This document shows positions 34,318-42,685 of a stretch of 64,000 nucleotides of DNA, one piece after another. The stretch spans positions 7,440,001 to 7,504,000 of the forward strand of contig NZ_CP042437.1 of the NCBI RefSeq assembly GCF_007971525.1. Direction: 5' to 3'. Numbering within the stretch: position 1 is the stretch's first letter; each line of letters starts with the position of its first letter. The notes under the pieces were generated by a model that was not told where the DNA came from, did no database searches, and was given only the letters and a program-made list of their open reading frames with translations. The position numbers were made by a program, and so were the translations under genes. The stretch comes from Mucilaginibacter ginsenosidivorax (GTDB lineage Bacteria > Bacteroidota > Bacteroidia > Sphingobacteriales > Sphingobacteriaceae).

Positions 34318-36531
34318 ATGCCAAAGACTATTATTGTTTCTAACCGGTTACCTGTGAAAATCTCAAAGACTGATAACGACTACAATTTGTCGTCAAGCGA
34401 GGGAGGTTTAGCAACCGGCTTAGGTTCAATTTACAAGCAGGGTGATAACGTATGGATAGGATGGCCTGGTGTTGAAATTACAGAACAGCAGGATAAAGAT
34501 ACGGTAACAAAACAGTTGAAAGAATTGAGCCTGGTACCTGTTTTTCTCGACCAGGAGGAGATTAATCAATATTATGAAGGCTTCTCGAACGAGGTTTTAT
34601 GGCCTGTTTTTCACTACTACGCATCTACCTATGCTACCTATAAGCAATCAAACTGGGATTTTTACCAGGCGGTAAATAAAAAATTCAGGGATGTGATACT
34701 CACTATTGCCGAACCGGGCGATGTTATCTGGATACATGACTACCAATTGCTGTTACTGCCGGCCCTGGTCAGGCACGAAATCCCTGATGTTTCTATCGGA
34801 TTTTTCCTGCATATACCTTTCCCGTCGCATGAAATGTTTAGATTGATTCCCTGGAGATCGGAATTATTGGAAGGAATGCTTGGGGCCGACCTGATTGGCT
34901 TGCATACCTTTGATGATGTAAGGCATTTTTTAGGTGCTACAACCCGTATTTTGCCGGTAACATCTTCGGCAAATATCATCGCGACCGGCGAACGGTCCAT
35001 CGTAGTCGAATCGTTTCCCATGGGGATTGACGAACAAAAATATGCATCGTTACCGCTGCAGGACGACGTAAAACACCAGGTAGAACTGATCAAGAATAAC
35101 TTCAGGGATGGTAAACTCATACTGTCTGTTGATAGGCTTGATTACAGCAAAGGTATATTACAACGGCTTGCGGCATTTGAATTATTGTTGCAATTGTGCC
35201 CCGAGTGTATTGAAAATATAGCCCTTTACATGATAGTGGTACCATCGCGCGACACGGTGCCGCAGTACGCACACCTGCGCGACGAAATTGATAAGAAGGT
35301 GGGGAATATCAATTCCATTTACCGTACTATGGATTGGAGCCCTATCCATTATTATTACAGATCGTTTCCCCTCGAAACGCTTTCGGCCTTATATACTACC
35401 GCGGATGTTTGCCTTGTTACCCCGATGCGCGATGGGATGAATTTGGTGAGTAAAGAATATGTAGCCAGCCGCGTAAATAACGATGGCGTACTGATTATGA
35501 GCGAGATGGCAGGCGCATCTAAAGAGTTGATAGACGCTATAATTGTAAACCCCAACAATACCGGTGAGGTATGCAGGGCCATACTGCAGGCAATTAACAT
35601 GCCCCTTGATGAGCAAAAAAAACGCATGATCCCCATGCGCCAGCTGGTGGCTAAATTTAATATCAGGCATTGGGTTAAAATTTTTATGGACAGGCTTAAG
35701 GAGGTGAAATTGATGCAGCGCTCCTTGCAAACCAGGCATGTGAGCAACACTACAGAGCAATCTATCATTAACCGGTACAGTAAAACCAAAAAGCGCATCA
35801 TTTTTTTAGATTACGATGGTACACTGGTCGGTTTCAGATCGGCTATTGAGCAGGCCAGCCCCGATAAGGAGCTTTACAGCATCATTCAAAAGCTAACAGA
35901 GGACCCCGCCAACCAGGTTGTGCTCATCAGTGGGCGAAAGCATGAAAACCTTGACGAGTGGTTTCAGCACACGGATATGTACCTGATAGCCGAGCATGGC
36001 TCCTGGTTTAAACAACCGGGTACTACATGGCACAGAATTGCCGGCCTGTCTGACCAATGGAAACACGATATATACCCACTATTGGAAACCTACGTTGACC
36101 GCACGCCAGGATCGTTCATCGAAGAGAAAACATACTCGTTGGTATGGCATTACCGCAAGGCACAGGCCGGCCTTGGCGAGCTCAGGGCAGGGGAGTTGAT
36201 GAATAACCTTAAATACCTGGCCAGCGATAAAGGTTTACAGCTATTGGCAGGGGATAAGGTGCTGGAAGTGAAGAATATGGATATCAATAAAGGCAAAGCA
36301 GCTTTAACCCTGACAGAGGGTAAAGAGTACGACTTTGTAATAGCCTTTGGCGATGATTATACTGATGAAGATATTTTTAAAGCCCTGCCCGAAAGTGCCA
36401 TTACCATTAAAGTGGGTAGTAATATATCGGCTGCTAAATTTTACCTGCGCAACCCGCAGGAAGTACGAAAACTACTCACCAGCTTTACCAAACAACATGT
36501 AGGACAAGATTCACGGATTTTGCAGGATTGA
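34318..36531 (+). CDS. otsAB: Bifunctional trehalose-6-phosphate synthase / trehalose-6-phosphatase
   Basis: A 737-residue fusion that makes trehalose from UDP-glucose and glucose 6-phosphate. Residues 1-465 are a GT20 synthase: VSNRLPVKI, GWPG, WIHDYQLLLLPALVR, FLHIPFPSHEMFRLIPWR, the sugar-nucleotide loop VDRLDYSKGI and TPMRDGMNLVSKEYVASR. Residues about 490-737 are a HAD phosphatase: LDYDGTLVGF (Asp near 498), LISGRK, EHGSW and AFGDDYTDEDIF (acidic metal site). Both halves keep their catalytic residues, so the full two-step pathway is expected. The fused arrangement is known in other Bacteroidota and plants. It faces a GH15 gene on the other strand. Confidence 0.95.
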   Translation: MPKTIIVSNRLPVKISKTDNDYNLSSSEGGLATGLGSIYKQGDNVWIGWPGVEITEQQDKDTVTKQLKELSLVPVFLDQEEINQYYEGFSNEVLWPVFHYYASTYATYKQSNWDFYQAVNKKFRDVILTIAEPGDVIWIHDYQLLLLPALVRHEIPDVSIGFFLHIPFPSHEMFRLIPWRSELLEGMLGADLIGLHTFDDVRHFLGATTRILPVTSSANIIATGERSIVVESFPMGIDEQKYASLPLQDDVKHQVELIKNNFRDGKLILSVDRLDYSKGILQRLAAFELLLQLCPECIENIALYMIVVPSRDTVPQYAHLRDEIDKKVGNINSIYRTMDWSPIHYYYRSFPLETLSALYTTADVCLVTPMRDGMNLVSKEYVASRVNNDGVLIMSEMAGASKELIDAIIVNPNNTGEVCRAILQAINMPLDEQKKRMIPMRQLVAKFNIRHWVKIFMDRLKEVKLMQRSLQTRHVSNTTEQSIINRYSKTKKRIIFLDYDGTLVGFRSAIEQASPDKELYSIIQKLTEDPANQVVLISGRKHENLDEWFQHTDMYLIAEHGSWFKQPGTTWHRIAGLSDQWKHDIYPLLETYVDRTPGSFIEEKTYSLVWHYRKAQAGLGELRAGELMNNLKYLASDKGLQLLAGDKVLEVKNMDINKGKAALTLTEGKEYDFVIAFGDDYTDEDIFKALPESAITIKVGSNISAAKFYLRNPQEVRKLLTSFTKQHVGQDSRILQD

Positions 36532-36575
36532 TGCAGACGTGCAGATTTGAAAGTATGACACTCAAAAATAGAAGA

Positions 36576-36661
36576 CTGTCATGCTGAGGTACGAAGCATC
36601 TATTCGCGAACTTTTATAGGTCGTGCACAGTTGATAGATCCTTCGTACCTCAGGATGACAG
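36576..36661. repeat. Intergenic inverted repeat with 28-nt arms
   Basis: Left arm 36576-36603 (CTGTCATGCTGAGGTACGAAG...) and right arm 36634-36661 pair at 26 of 28 positions; the two mismatches are symmetric G/C swaps. Loop of 30 nt. It lies between the convergent otsAB and GH15 genes, where it could stop transcription from both sides. The GTCAT-CCTGAG core is the look of a dispersed Bacteroidota intergenic repeat. Confidence 0.8.
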
Positions 36662-36716
36662 GGAAATTGCACCCATTAACTAACGCCAACAAAAAATAAA
36701 ACGAAAAATCGTCTTT

Positions 36717-38501
36717 TTAGAGGAAAATAGGCCTATCCAACTTAATAGCAATCCTGTAAGCCGCGTTCATTAATCCCACATGGCTGTAGGCCTGAGGGAA
36801 ATTCCCCCACTGGCTGCCATCGTTTTCATCCACATCCTCGCTGAAAAGCAATAGGTGATTGGAGTACTTGAGCAGGTTGCCAAACTCGCGCTGGGCATCA
36901 TCAATGCGGCCAACGCTGGCCAGTGCTTCAACGTACCAGAATGCACAGATAAGGAAAGTGGTTTTAGGTTTGCCAAAATCATCTTTATATAAATATCTGT
37001 AAAATAAACCATTAGATGCTTTTAGCTCATTTTCAAGTGCGATTAAATGATCTTTTGCCCGCTGCGATGTGGGGTCGAGGTAATTCATCATGATAAGCTG
37101 CAAGGTACTGGCATCCAAGTTTGAACTGCCTGCCGAATTGGTATATACCTTCCTAATGGGGTCATAGCAGCTTTCAATATGTGCAGCTGCGCGGTCTTTT
37201 AAAGATACAGCCTTATCAATTAGTTCCTGATTATCTATCGTGCGCGCCATTTTTTCGGCAGCTGATGCTCCCGCCCATTGAAACAGGTTGCTGTAACAGT
37301 GGATATTGGCCATGTTCCTGAACTCCCAAATCCCTGCATCTTTCTCGTCAATTGTAAATTCAATTTTCTTCAGCAAAAATTCAATCCATCGCACCGAGTC
37401 TTTTCTTTCGGAGAATACAAAGCGATGATCGGTATAAAGCGGTAACATAGAGATCATTACCTGTCCATAGATATCATTCTGAATATGTTCGGACGCCTGG
37501 TTGCCAACGCGTACGGGCTGATTGCCCAGGTAGCCTTCCAAATCGGTTAAAACATTTTCTACCAGGTCTTTTTTACCGGTAATGCTATATAAGGGCTGAT
37601 ACCGCTCATCTGTCGAGAAAGATATATCGGTAACATAGCTAAAATACCGCTCCATTTCCTCAAAGTGTCCAATGTGGTTAAGGGCGGTTATCACATAGTA
37701 AGTATCACGCAGCCAGCAGTACCTGTAATCCCAATTACGGCCACTTCCCGGTGATTCCGGTAAACTGGTAGTGCTGGCCGCAATAATGGCTCCTGTGTCC
37801 TCAAACTGGTGTATTTTCAAAGCCAGTCCCGACCGGATGACGTAGGGTTGAAAATAGGTGGCGATAGAGGAGTGTTTAATCCAGGTGCGCCAGTACTGGA
37901 TAGTTTCGGATAAAAAACGTTCGGCAGTTGTAATCAGCGGCGCTTCCAGTGGTTCGCCATAGGTAAGGGCCAGGTATTTGATTTCGTTGAGCACAAATGG
38001 CTGCTCATCAAAAACATAGCTGATAGGTATATTGGTGGTTAGCCTGATGTTTTCTTCGCCGCCAAGGTATTGAATGTGATTACTACCCCGGTTTACCCTA
38101 AGTTTTACAGCACCGTATTCAGATACAGGCTCACATTTTACTTTAACCCTTGGCGATCCTTCGATGGCTTCAATTTTTCGGAACAACATTAATGGTTTAT
38201 AATAACGCTGATGCTGATAAAAACGAGGGGCAAAGTCGGTTACCCGGTACATACCGCCGGTGGCCGGGCTTATTTCGGTAATCAACACATTGGTGTTTTC
38301 AAGATAATATTGATGCGACGTGTATTCACCTTCAGGTAAAATTGAAAACTCGCCGCCCTTTTTCTTGTCCAGTAAACCACCAAAAATAAACGTGCTGTCA
38401 AATCGGGGCCAGCAAAGCCACTCAATATTTGTGTTTTTGTGTATGTGCGCCAAAAAAGCGCAGTTTCCAATTATCCCGGTATCGTAGGTATGTCGTGCCA
38501 T
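36717..38501 (-). CDS. Glycoside hydrolase family 15 (glucoamylase/trehalase type)
   Basis: A 594-residue cytoplasmic (no signal peptide) GH15 protein: N-terminal beta domain (1-240; IGNCAFLAHIHKNTNIEWLCWPRFDS), then the (alpha/alpha)6 barrel with GSGRNWDYRYCWLRD, YLGNQPVRVGNQASEHIQNDIYGQ and WGNFPQAYSHVGLMNAAY. The segment often read as DxYGE in GH15 is DIYGQ here. Bacterial GH15 members include true glucoamylases and acid trehalases; its position tail-to-tail with otsAB suggests a role in trehalose turnover, but this is contextual only. Confidence 0.85.
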   Translation of the reverse strand: MARHTYDTGIIGNCAFLAHIHKNTNIEWLCWPRFDSTFIFGGLLDKKKGGEFSILPEGEYTSHQYYLENTNVLITEISPATGGMYRVTDFAPRFYQHQRYYKPLMLFRKIEAIEGSPRVKVKCEPVSEYGAVKLRVNRGSNHIQYLGGEENIRLTTNIPISYVFDEQPFVLNEIKYLALTYGEPLEAPLITTAERFLSETIQYWRTWIKHSSIATYFQPYVIRSGLALKIHQFEDTGAIIAASTTSLPESPGSGRNWDYRYCWLRDTYYVITALNHIGHFEEMERYFSYVTDISFSTDERYQPLYSITGKKDLVENVLTDLEGYLGNQPVRVGNQASEHIQNDIYGQVMISMLPLYTDHRFVFSERKDSVRWIEFLLKKIEFTIDEKDAGIWEFRNMANIHCYSNLFQWAGASAAEKMARTIDNQELIDKAVSLKDRAAAHIESCYDPIRKVYTNSAGSSNLDASTLQLIMMNYLDPTSQRAKDHLIALENELKASNGLFYRYLYKDDFGKPKTTFLICAFWYVEALASVGRIDDAQREFGNLLKYSNHLLLFSEDVDENDGSQWGNFPQAYSHVGLMNAAYRIAIKLDRPIFL

Positions 38502-38649
38502 TAATGTTAGTTTTTAGCGTGGTTCAATTGTTCAACAACATACCTTGTGTAATGTTGGCGTAAAAAGCGGTATAATTTCTGATTAATTTGGATTTGTCAA
38601 TTAATGCATATTAACTTAGTAGACTTTAAATCTACAAAAAACAATAGTC

Positions 38650-39285
38650 ATGAGTTTACGATTAGGCGACAAAGCCCCAAATTTTCAAGCAAAAACCTCG
38701 GCAGGAGAAATAGACTTTTACGAATATCTTGGCGATAGCTGGGCAGTATTATTCTCGCACCCAGGAGATTACACACCGGTATGCACTACCGAACTTGGTA
38801 AAACGGCCGCGTTAAAAGATGAATTTGCTAAGCGCAATGTTAAGGTTTTGGCTCTTAGTGTTGATTCGGTTGAATCACATACCGGATGGATAAATGATAT
38901 TAACGAAACGCAAGGCGTGGAGGTAAACTTCCCGATTATTGCTGATGAAGACCGTAAAATTTCTGAAGCTTACGATATGATCCATCCAAATGCATCAGTA
39001 AATGCAACGGTGCGCTCATTGTTTATTATCGGGCCGGATAAAGCTGTTAAGTTAATTATTACCTATCCTGCATCAACCGGGCGTAACTTCCAGGAAATTT
39101 TAAGGGTTATTGATTCGTTGCAGTTAACGGCCAATTACGGCGTAGCTACCCCGGCCGATTGGAAGGACGGAGAAGATGTTGTTGTGGTACCCGCTACCAA
39201 GACAGAAGACATCCCGGCCAAATTTCCAAAGGGTTTCACACTCATAAAACCCTACTTACGCACTACTCCGCAACCAAATAAATAA
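38650..39285 (+). CDS. Peroxiredoxin, Prx6 / 1-Cys type
   Basis: A 211-residue thiol peroxidase. The peroxidatic motif is SHPGDYTPVCTTELG with Cys45; Thr42 and a downstream Arg (TVRSLFII) complete the active site. The long C-terminal arm (about 165-211; PADWKDGEDVVVVP and FPKGFTLIKPYLRTT) is characteristic of the Prx6 group. No second cysteine is visible in the mature sequence, so it needs an external thiol reductant. Peroxide defence in the cytoplasm. Monocistronic. Confidence 0.93.
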   Translation: MSLRLGDKAPNFQAKTSAGEIDFYEYLGDSWAVLFSHPGDYTPVCTTELGKTAALKDEFAKRNVKVLALSVDSVESHTGWINDINETQGVEVNFPIIADEDRKISEAYDMIHPNASVNATVRSLFIIGPDKAVKLIITYPASTGRNFQEILRVIDSLQLTANYGVATPADWKDGEDVVVVPATKTEDIPAKFPKGFTLIKPYLRTTPQPNK

Positions 39286-39291
39286 TTTTAT

Positions 39292-39319
39292 TTGGTTTAT
39301 TAATTATTTTATATATTTG
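39292..39319 (+). promoter_or_regulatory. Promoter of the cold shock gene
   Basis: TTG (39292-39294), 17-nt spacer, TATATTTG (39312-39319). It predicts a leader of about 100 nt before the ATG at 39425, in line with the long structured leaders typical of cspA-type mRNAs. Confidence 0.5.
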
Positions 39320-39424
39320 AAAAAGATAGGGTTATCTATTCCGTCTGAACATTAAAACCATTTTATTTTCAGTTTGGCTTTAGTTTTTAATCTCACAACA
39401 ATTTTTAATACGATAATTATAATT

Positions 39425-39622
39425 ATGAAAACTGGAAAAGTAAAATGGTTTAACACACAAAAAGGTTATGGCTTTATTGTTACCGAAGACGGTAAAGATC
39501 TTTTTGTACACTTTAAGGATGTGCAAGGCGGCGTAAATGCAATTAAAGATAATGATAGCGTTACCTACGAAGTGGAAGAAGGCAGAAAAGGATTACAGGC
39601 AGTAAATGTTAAAAAAGCATAG
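39425..39622 (+). CDS. cspA: Cold shock domain protein
   Basis: A 65-residue RNA/DNA-binding OB fold. The start is taken at 39425 (MKTGKVKWF); the in-frame ATG at 39374 would add 17 non-conserved hydrophobic residues. RNP1 is KGYGFIV and RNP2 LFVHFKD; the C-terminus ends VTYEVEEGRKGLQAVNVKKA, like CspA-family proteins. Acts as RNA chaperone under cold or in growth. Preceded by a promoter and long leader and followed by a terminator. Confidence 0.93.
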   Translation: MKTGKVKWFNTQKGYGFIVTEDGKDLFVHFKDVQGGVNAIKDNDSVTYEVEEGRKGLQAVNVKKA

Positions 39623-39645
39623 TTAACCAAAGTTCTTAATAAGAG

Positions 39646-39671
39646 ACCTCTGCATACACAGGGGTTTTTTT
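39646..39671 (+). terminator. Rho-independent terminator of the cold shock gene
   Basis: Stem of about 6-7 bp (ACCTCTG with CAGGGGT, one G-U pair), 6-nt loop, and an uninterrupted T-run. Confidence 0.75.
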
Positions 39672-39734
39672 GTGCTGTTTTTTTTAAATTATATACATAA
39701 TTCTGCTACTTTAGCTACCCAATTATATACAACT

Positions 39735-40967
39735 ATGACTGACTCTACCGCCGCCAGGGCAACCAGGAACATGATTTTCCTTGTACTCGTAGCTTCGCTT
39801 GGCTATTTTGTTGATATCTATGATCTTTTAATTTTCTCCATAGTAAGGGTACAAAGTCTTAAGGATATTGGTGTGCCCGCGGCCGAACTTTTGGCTAAAG
39901 GGCAATTCATTATAAATGTTCAAATGTTTGGCCTTTTGCTGGGTGGGATTTTATGGGGAATAATCGGCGATAAATTAGGTCGCATCAAAGTTTTGTTTGG
40001 TTCAATTTTACTGTACTCCATTGCCAATTTTGCCAATGGTTTGGTAACCGATGTAAATACGTACGCAGTTATCCGTTTTATTGCAGGTATTGGCCTTGCC
40101 GGCGAACTTGGTGCCGGTATTACCCTGGTATCCGAGACACTAAGTAAAGAAAAGCGTGGTTATGGAACCATGATAGTGGCTGTTATTGGACTCTTCGGCG
40201 CGGTGGCTGCCGTAAACGTAGCTAAATACGGATGGCAACGGGCTTATTTTGTAGGCGGCGGTTTGGGTATCCTGTTGTTGTTGCTACGGATAGGCACTTT
40301 TGAATCGGGCATGTTTAAAAACGTGGAGCGAAGCGAGGTGTCTAAAGGGAATATGTTAATCCTTTTTACCAGTTGGGACAGGTTTAAAAAATATCTTTTT
40401 TGCATTTTAATAGGGGCGCCGCTCTGGTATGTAGTTGGAATATTGGTAACCTTTAGCCCCGAGTTTGGTGTTGCATTGCATGCCAAAGATACCCTAAGTG
40501 CCGGCACTGGTGTATTGTATACTTACATAGGTATTTCAGTCGGAGATATTTTTGCCGGCTTACTTGCCCAGGTAACAAAATCAAGAAAACTTACTATGGC
40601 TGTATTCCTGCTGGTTTCTGTGGGATGCGTGGTATATTATTTAAGGGCATTTGGCTTATCATCCCAGCAATTCGTCTGGATTTGTTTCTTTATGGGATGC
40701 TCTGTTGGTTATTGGGCAACTTTTGTGACAATAGCAGCCGAACAATTTGGCACCAACATCCGCTCAACAGTTACTACTACGGTCCCGAACTTTGTAAGGG
40801 GCGCGCTTATACCTATCACCCTTGCTTTCAATGCTTTTAAAGTACATTACGGCATGATAACCAGCGGCTATATCATGATGGGCATACTTACTCTAATTGC
40901 CTTACTCTCATTAAGCCAGTTAAAAGAAACCTTTGGTAAGGATTTGGATTATGTGGAGATAAGTTAG
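39735..40967 (+). CDS. MFS transporter, metabolite:H+ symporter-like
   Basis: A 12-helix major facilitator of about 410 residues. The start at 39735 (MTDSTAARATRNMIFL) is preferred; an in-frame ATG at 39672 lies in the preceding terminator's T-run region and adds an unconserved leader. Sugar-porter-type signatures are GIIGDKLGRIKVL (loop 2-3), FIAGIGLAGELGAGITLVSE (helix 4-5) and YWATFVTIAAEQFGTNIRSTVTTTVPNFVRG (helix 10). The acidic residues in helix 1 (VDIYDLLIF) suggest proton coupling. Substrate unknown; organic acids or sugars are typical of this branch. Confidence 0.85.
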   Translation: MTDSTAARATRNMIFLVLVASLGYFVDIYDLLIFSIVRVQSLKDIGVPAAELLAKGQFIINVQMFGLLLGGILWGIIGDKLGRIKVLFGSILLYSIANFANGLVTDVNTYAVIRFIAGIGLAGELGAGITLVSETLSKEKRGYGTMIVAVIGLFGAVAAVNVAKYGWQRAYFVGGGLGILLLLLRIGTFESGMFKNVERSEVSKGNMLILFTSWDRFKKYLFCILIGAPLWYVVGILVTFSPEFGVALHAKDTLSAGTGVLYTYIGISVGDIFAGLLAQVTKSRKLTMAVFLLVSVGCVVYYLRAFGLSSQQFVWICFFMGCSVGYWATFVTIAAEQFGTNIRSTVTTTVPNFVRGALIPITLAFNAFKVHYGMITSGYIMMGILTLIALLSLSQLKETFGKDLDYVEIS

Positions 40968-41177
40968 GTTGGTTAATGGTTGGAATAAGTTGATTGAGTT
41001 TGATTGGGTTGATTAAGTTGGATTAGGGCAAATGATTTTTTAAATTAATTTTACGCAAAGTCTATTAATTTACTCCTTTGAATCAGTTCAGTTTTTTAAG
41101 CCCAAAGCGGTAGTCAACTCAATCCAACCTAATCAACTTAATCCAACCCATTCAACTCAATCCAACTTAATCAACCA
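40968..41177. repeat. Inverted cluster of short degenerate repeats (TTGATTGGGTTGATTAAG family)
   Basis: 40968-41027 holds repeated TTGATT/TTGGATT units; 41113-41177 holds their reverse complements (CAACTCAATCCAACCTAATC...). Together they can form a long imperfect hairpin in the gap between the MFS and hemF genes; the 85-nt centre is ordinary AT-rich DNA. Confidence 0.75.
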
Positions 41178-41184
41178 AAAAAAT

Positions 41185-41192
41185 TACATTTG
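41185..41192 (+). promoter_or_regulatory. Candidate -7 element just upstream of hemF
   Basis: TACATTTG matches TAnnTTTG but no TTG is found about 20 nt upstream. If used, the transcript would start at or next to the hemF ATG (41198), that is, leaderless. Confidence 0.25.
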
Positions 41193-41197
41193 CATTA

Positions 41198-42112
41198 ATG
41201 ATTAGCAAAGAACAAATAGCTGCAGACTACCAACAGATACAGGACGAGATATGTGCGGCGCTTGAACTGACAGATGGACAGGCTAAATTTGAAGAAGAAA
41301 AATGGGAGCGGGAAGGCGGCGGCGGCGGCCGTACGCGCATTATTCAAAATGGCAATATTTTTGAAAAGGGGGGCGTAAATTTTTCGGCCGTGCATGGCCA
41401 TCTGCCCGATACCATGAAAAGGGCTTTGCAGGTAGACTCTGATGATTTTTTTGCGACGGGTGTGTCTATCGTGATTCATCCAAATCATCCAATGGTGCCC
41501 ATCATCCACATGAACATCCGGTATTTTGAGATGCCATCATCTATGTCGGGCGATAAGCCACCTGTCCGGTGGTTTGGCGGCGGCATCGACCTTACACCGC
41601 ACTATGTTATTGATGGGGATGCTAAGTTTTTCCATACCAGTTTAAAAAACGTTTGCGATAGCTATTATCATGATTTTTACCACCGGTTTAAACTTTGGGC
41701 CGATGATTATTTTTTTATCAAACACCGGCAAGAAACCCGGGGCATAGGCGGCGTTTTTTATGACAGGCTTACCGCCAATGATGAATTATCATGGGAAAAT
41801 ATTTTTGATTTTTCGAAAGCGTTAGGCCGTTCTTTTATCCCAACTTATACCGAGCTGGTAAACCGTAACCGCAATAAATCATTTACCGAAGATGAGCAAT
41901 TGTGGCAATACCAGCGCCGCAGCCGCTATACCGAGTTTAACCTGGTTTATGATGCCGGCACCAAATTTGGGCTGGAAACCAATGGGCGTATCGAATCGAT
42001 ATTGATGAGCCTGCCGCCAACCGCCAAATGGGTGTATAACTACCAGGCAACGCCGGGCAGCGAGGAAGAAAAAACACTATCTTTACTAAAAAAAGGGATT
42101 AACTGGGCTTAA
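41198..42112 (+). CDS. hemF: Oxygen-dependent coproporphyrinogen III oxidase
   Basis: A 304-residue heme-biosynthesis enzyme that uses O2 to decarboxylate coproporphyrinogen III to protoporphyrinogen IX. Family signatures: WEREGGGGGRTRII, GVNFSAVHG, HPMVPIIHMNIRYFEM, WFGGGIDLTPHYV, HRQETRGIGGVFYD and RRSRYTEFNLVYDAGTKFGL(ETNGR). Length and order are normal. It is 11 nt upstream of a small secreted protein gene. Its presence indicates an aerobic route of heme synthesis. Confidence 0.96.
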   Translation: MISKEQIAADYQQIQDEICAALELTDGQAKFEEEKWEREGGGGGRTRIIQNGNIFEKGGVNFSAVHGHLPDTMKRALQVDSDDFFATGVSIVIHPNHPMVPIIHMNIRYFEMPSSMSGDKPPVRWFGGGIDLTPHYVIDGDAKFFHTSLKNVCDSYYHDFYHRFKLWADDYFFIKHRQETRGIGGVFYDRLTANDELSWENIFDFSKALGRSFIPTYTELVNRNRNKSFTEDEQLWQYQRRSRYTEFNLVYDAGTKFGLETNGRIESILMSLPPTAKWVYNYQATPGSEEEKTLSLLKKGINWA

Positions 42113-42123
42113 TATCATTACCT

Positions 42124-42522
42124 ATGAAAAAGCTTGTGCTGCCAATTTTAACAATTTGCTTTTTATGCTCATTTGCCGCGATGGATTATCCGCTTAAAGG
42201 CGTATGGGAATATAGGGGAGGCGTGGTTAACGGCAAAACGGATAGCGCTTCAACGGCCTATACTTTACAGCGTACTTATGATAAATTACACTATAAAGCC
42301 GTTTTAAAAGAAAAAGGCGAGAAGGATGTGGTTTATGAAAAAGGAGACTACCAATTGCTGGCCGATACCTGTTTGGAAACACAAACCTACAGCCTGCAAT
42401 CCTCACAATTACTTAATAAGATAGTGAAATATACCTATACAATTAGTAATGATACACTTAAATTATTCACCGTTTTACCCAACGGTAATAAGGTTGAAGA
42501 TCACTGGGTAAAAATCAAATAA
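42124..42522 (+). CDS. Secreted lipocalin-like hypothetical protein
   Basis: A 132-residue protein with signal peptide (about 1-18, ending SFAAM). The mature part begins PLKGVWEYRGGVVNGKTDS and continues in amphipathic strands (YTLQRTYDKLHYKAVL, LNKIVKYTYTISNDTLKLFTVLPNG, VEDHWVKIK), a pattern like the small lipocalin-like/DUF4488-type proteins of Bacteroidota. No ligand or catalytic site is visible. It follows hemF closely and is likely co-transcribed; a link to heme is only positional. Confidence 0.65.
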   Translation: MKKLVLPILTICFLCSFAAMDYPLKGVWEYRGGVVNGKTDSASTAYTLQRTYDKLHYKAVLKEKGEKDVVYEKGDYQLLADTCLETQTYSLQSSQLLNKIVKYTYTISNDTLKLFTVLPNGNKVEDHWVKIK

Positions 42523-42588
42523 ACCAAACCTGCAACGTTAATAAATTAGTTGGTGTGTATAAATTATGCATGCATATTGTTGCCAAAA

Positions 42589-42621
42589 TTGGCACATTAG
42601 TCAACTATTTTCTTAACTTCG
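42589..42621 (+). promoter_or_regulatory. Candidate gyrA promoter
   Basis: TTG (42589-42591), 22-nt spacer, TAACTTCG (42614-42621), one mismatch from TAnnTTTG. It would give a leader of about 58 nt. Confidence 0.4.
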
Positions 42622-42685
42622 CAGGTCGTTTAAAAATCAATTTTTAACACGAAAAACAGAGAGAAGGTTCTACAAATAAATAAAA

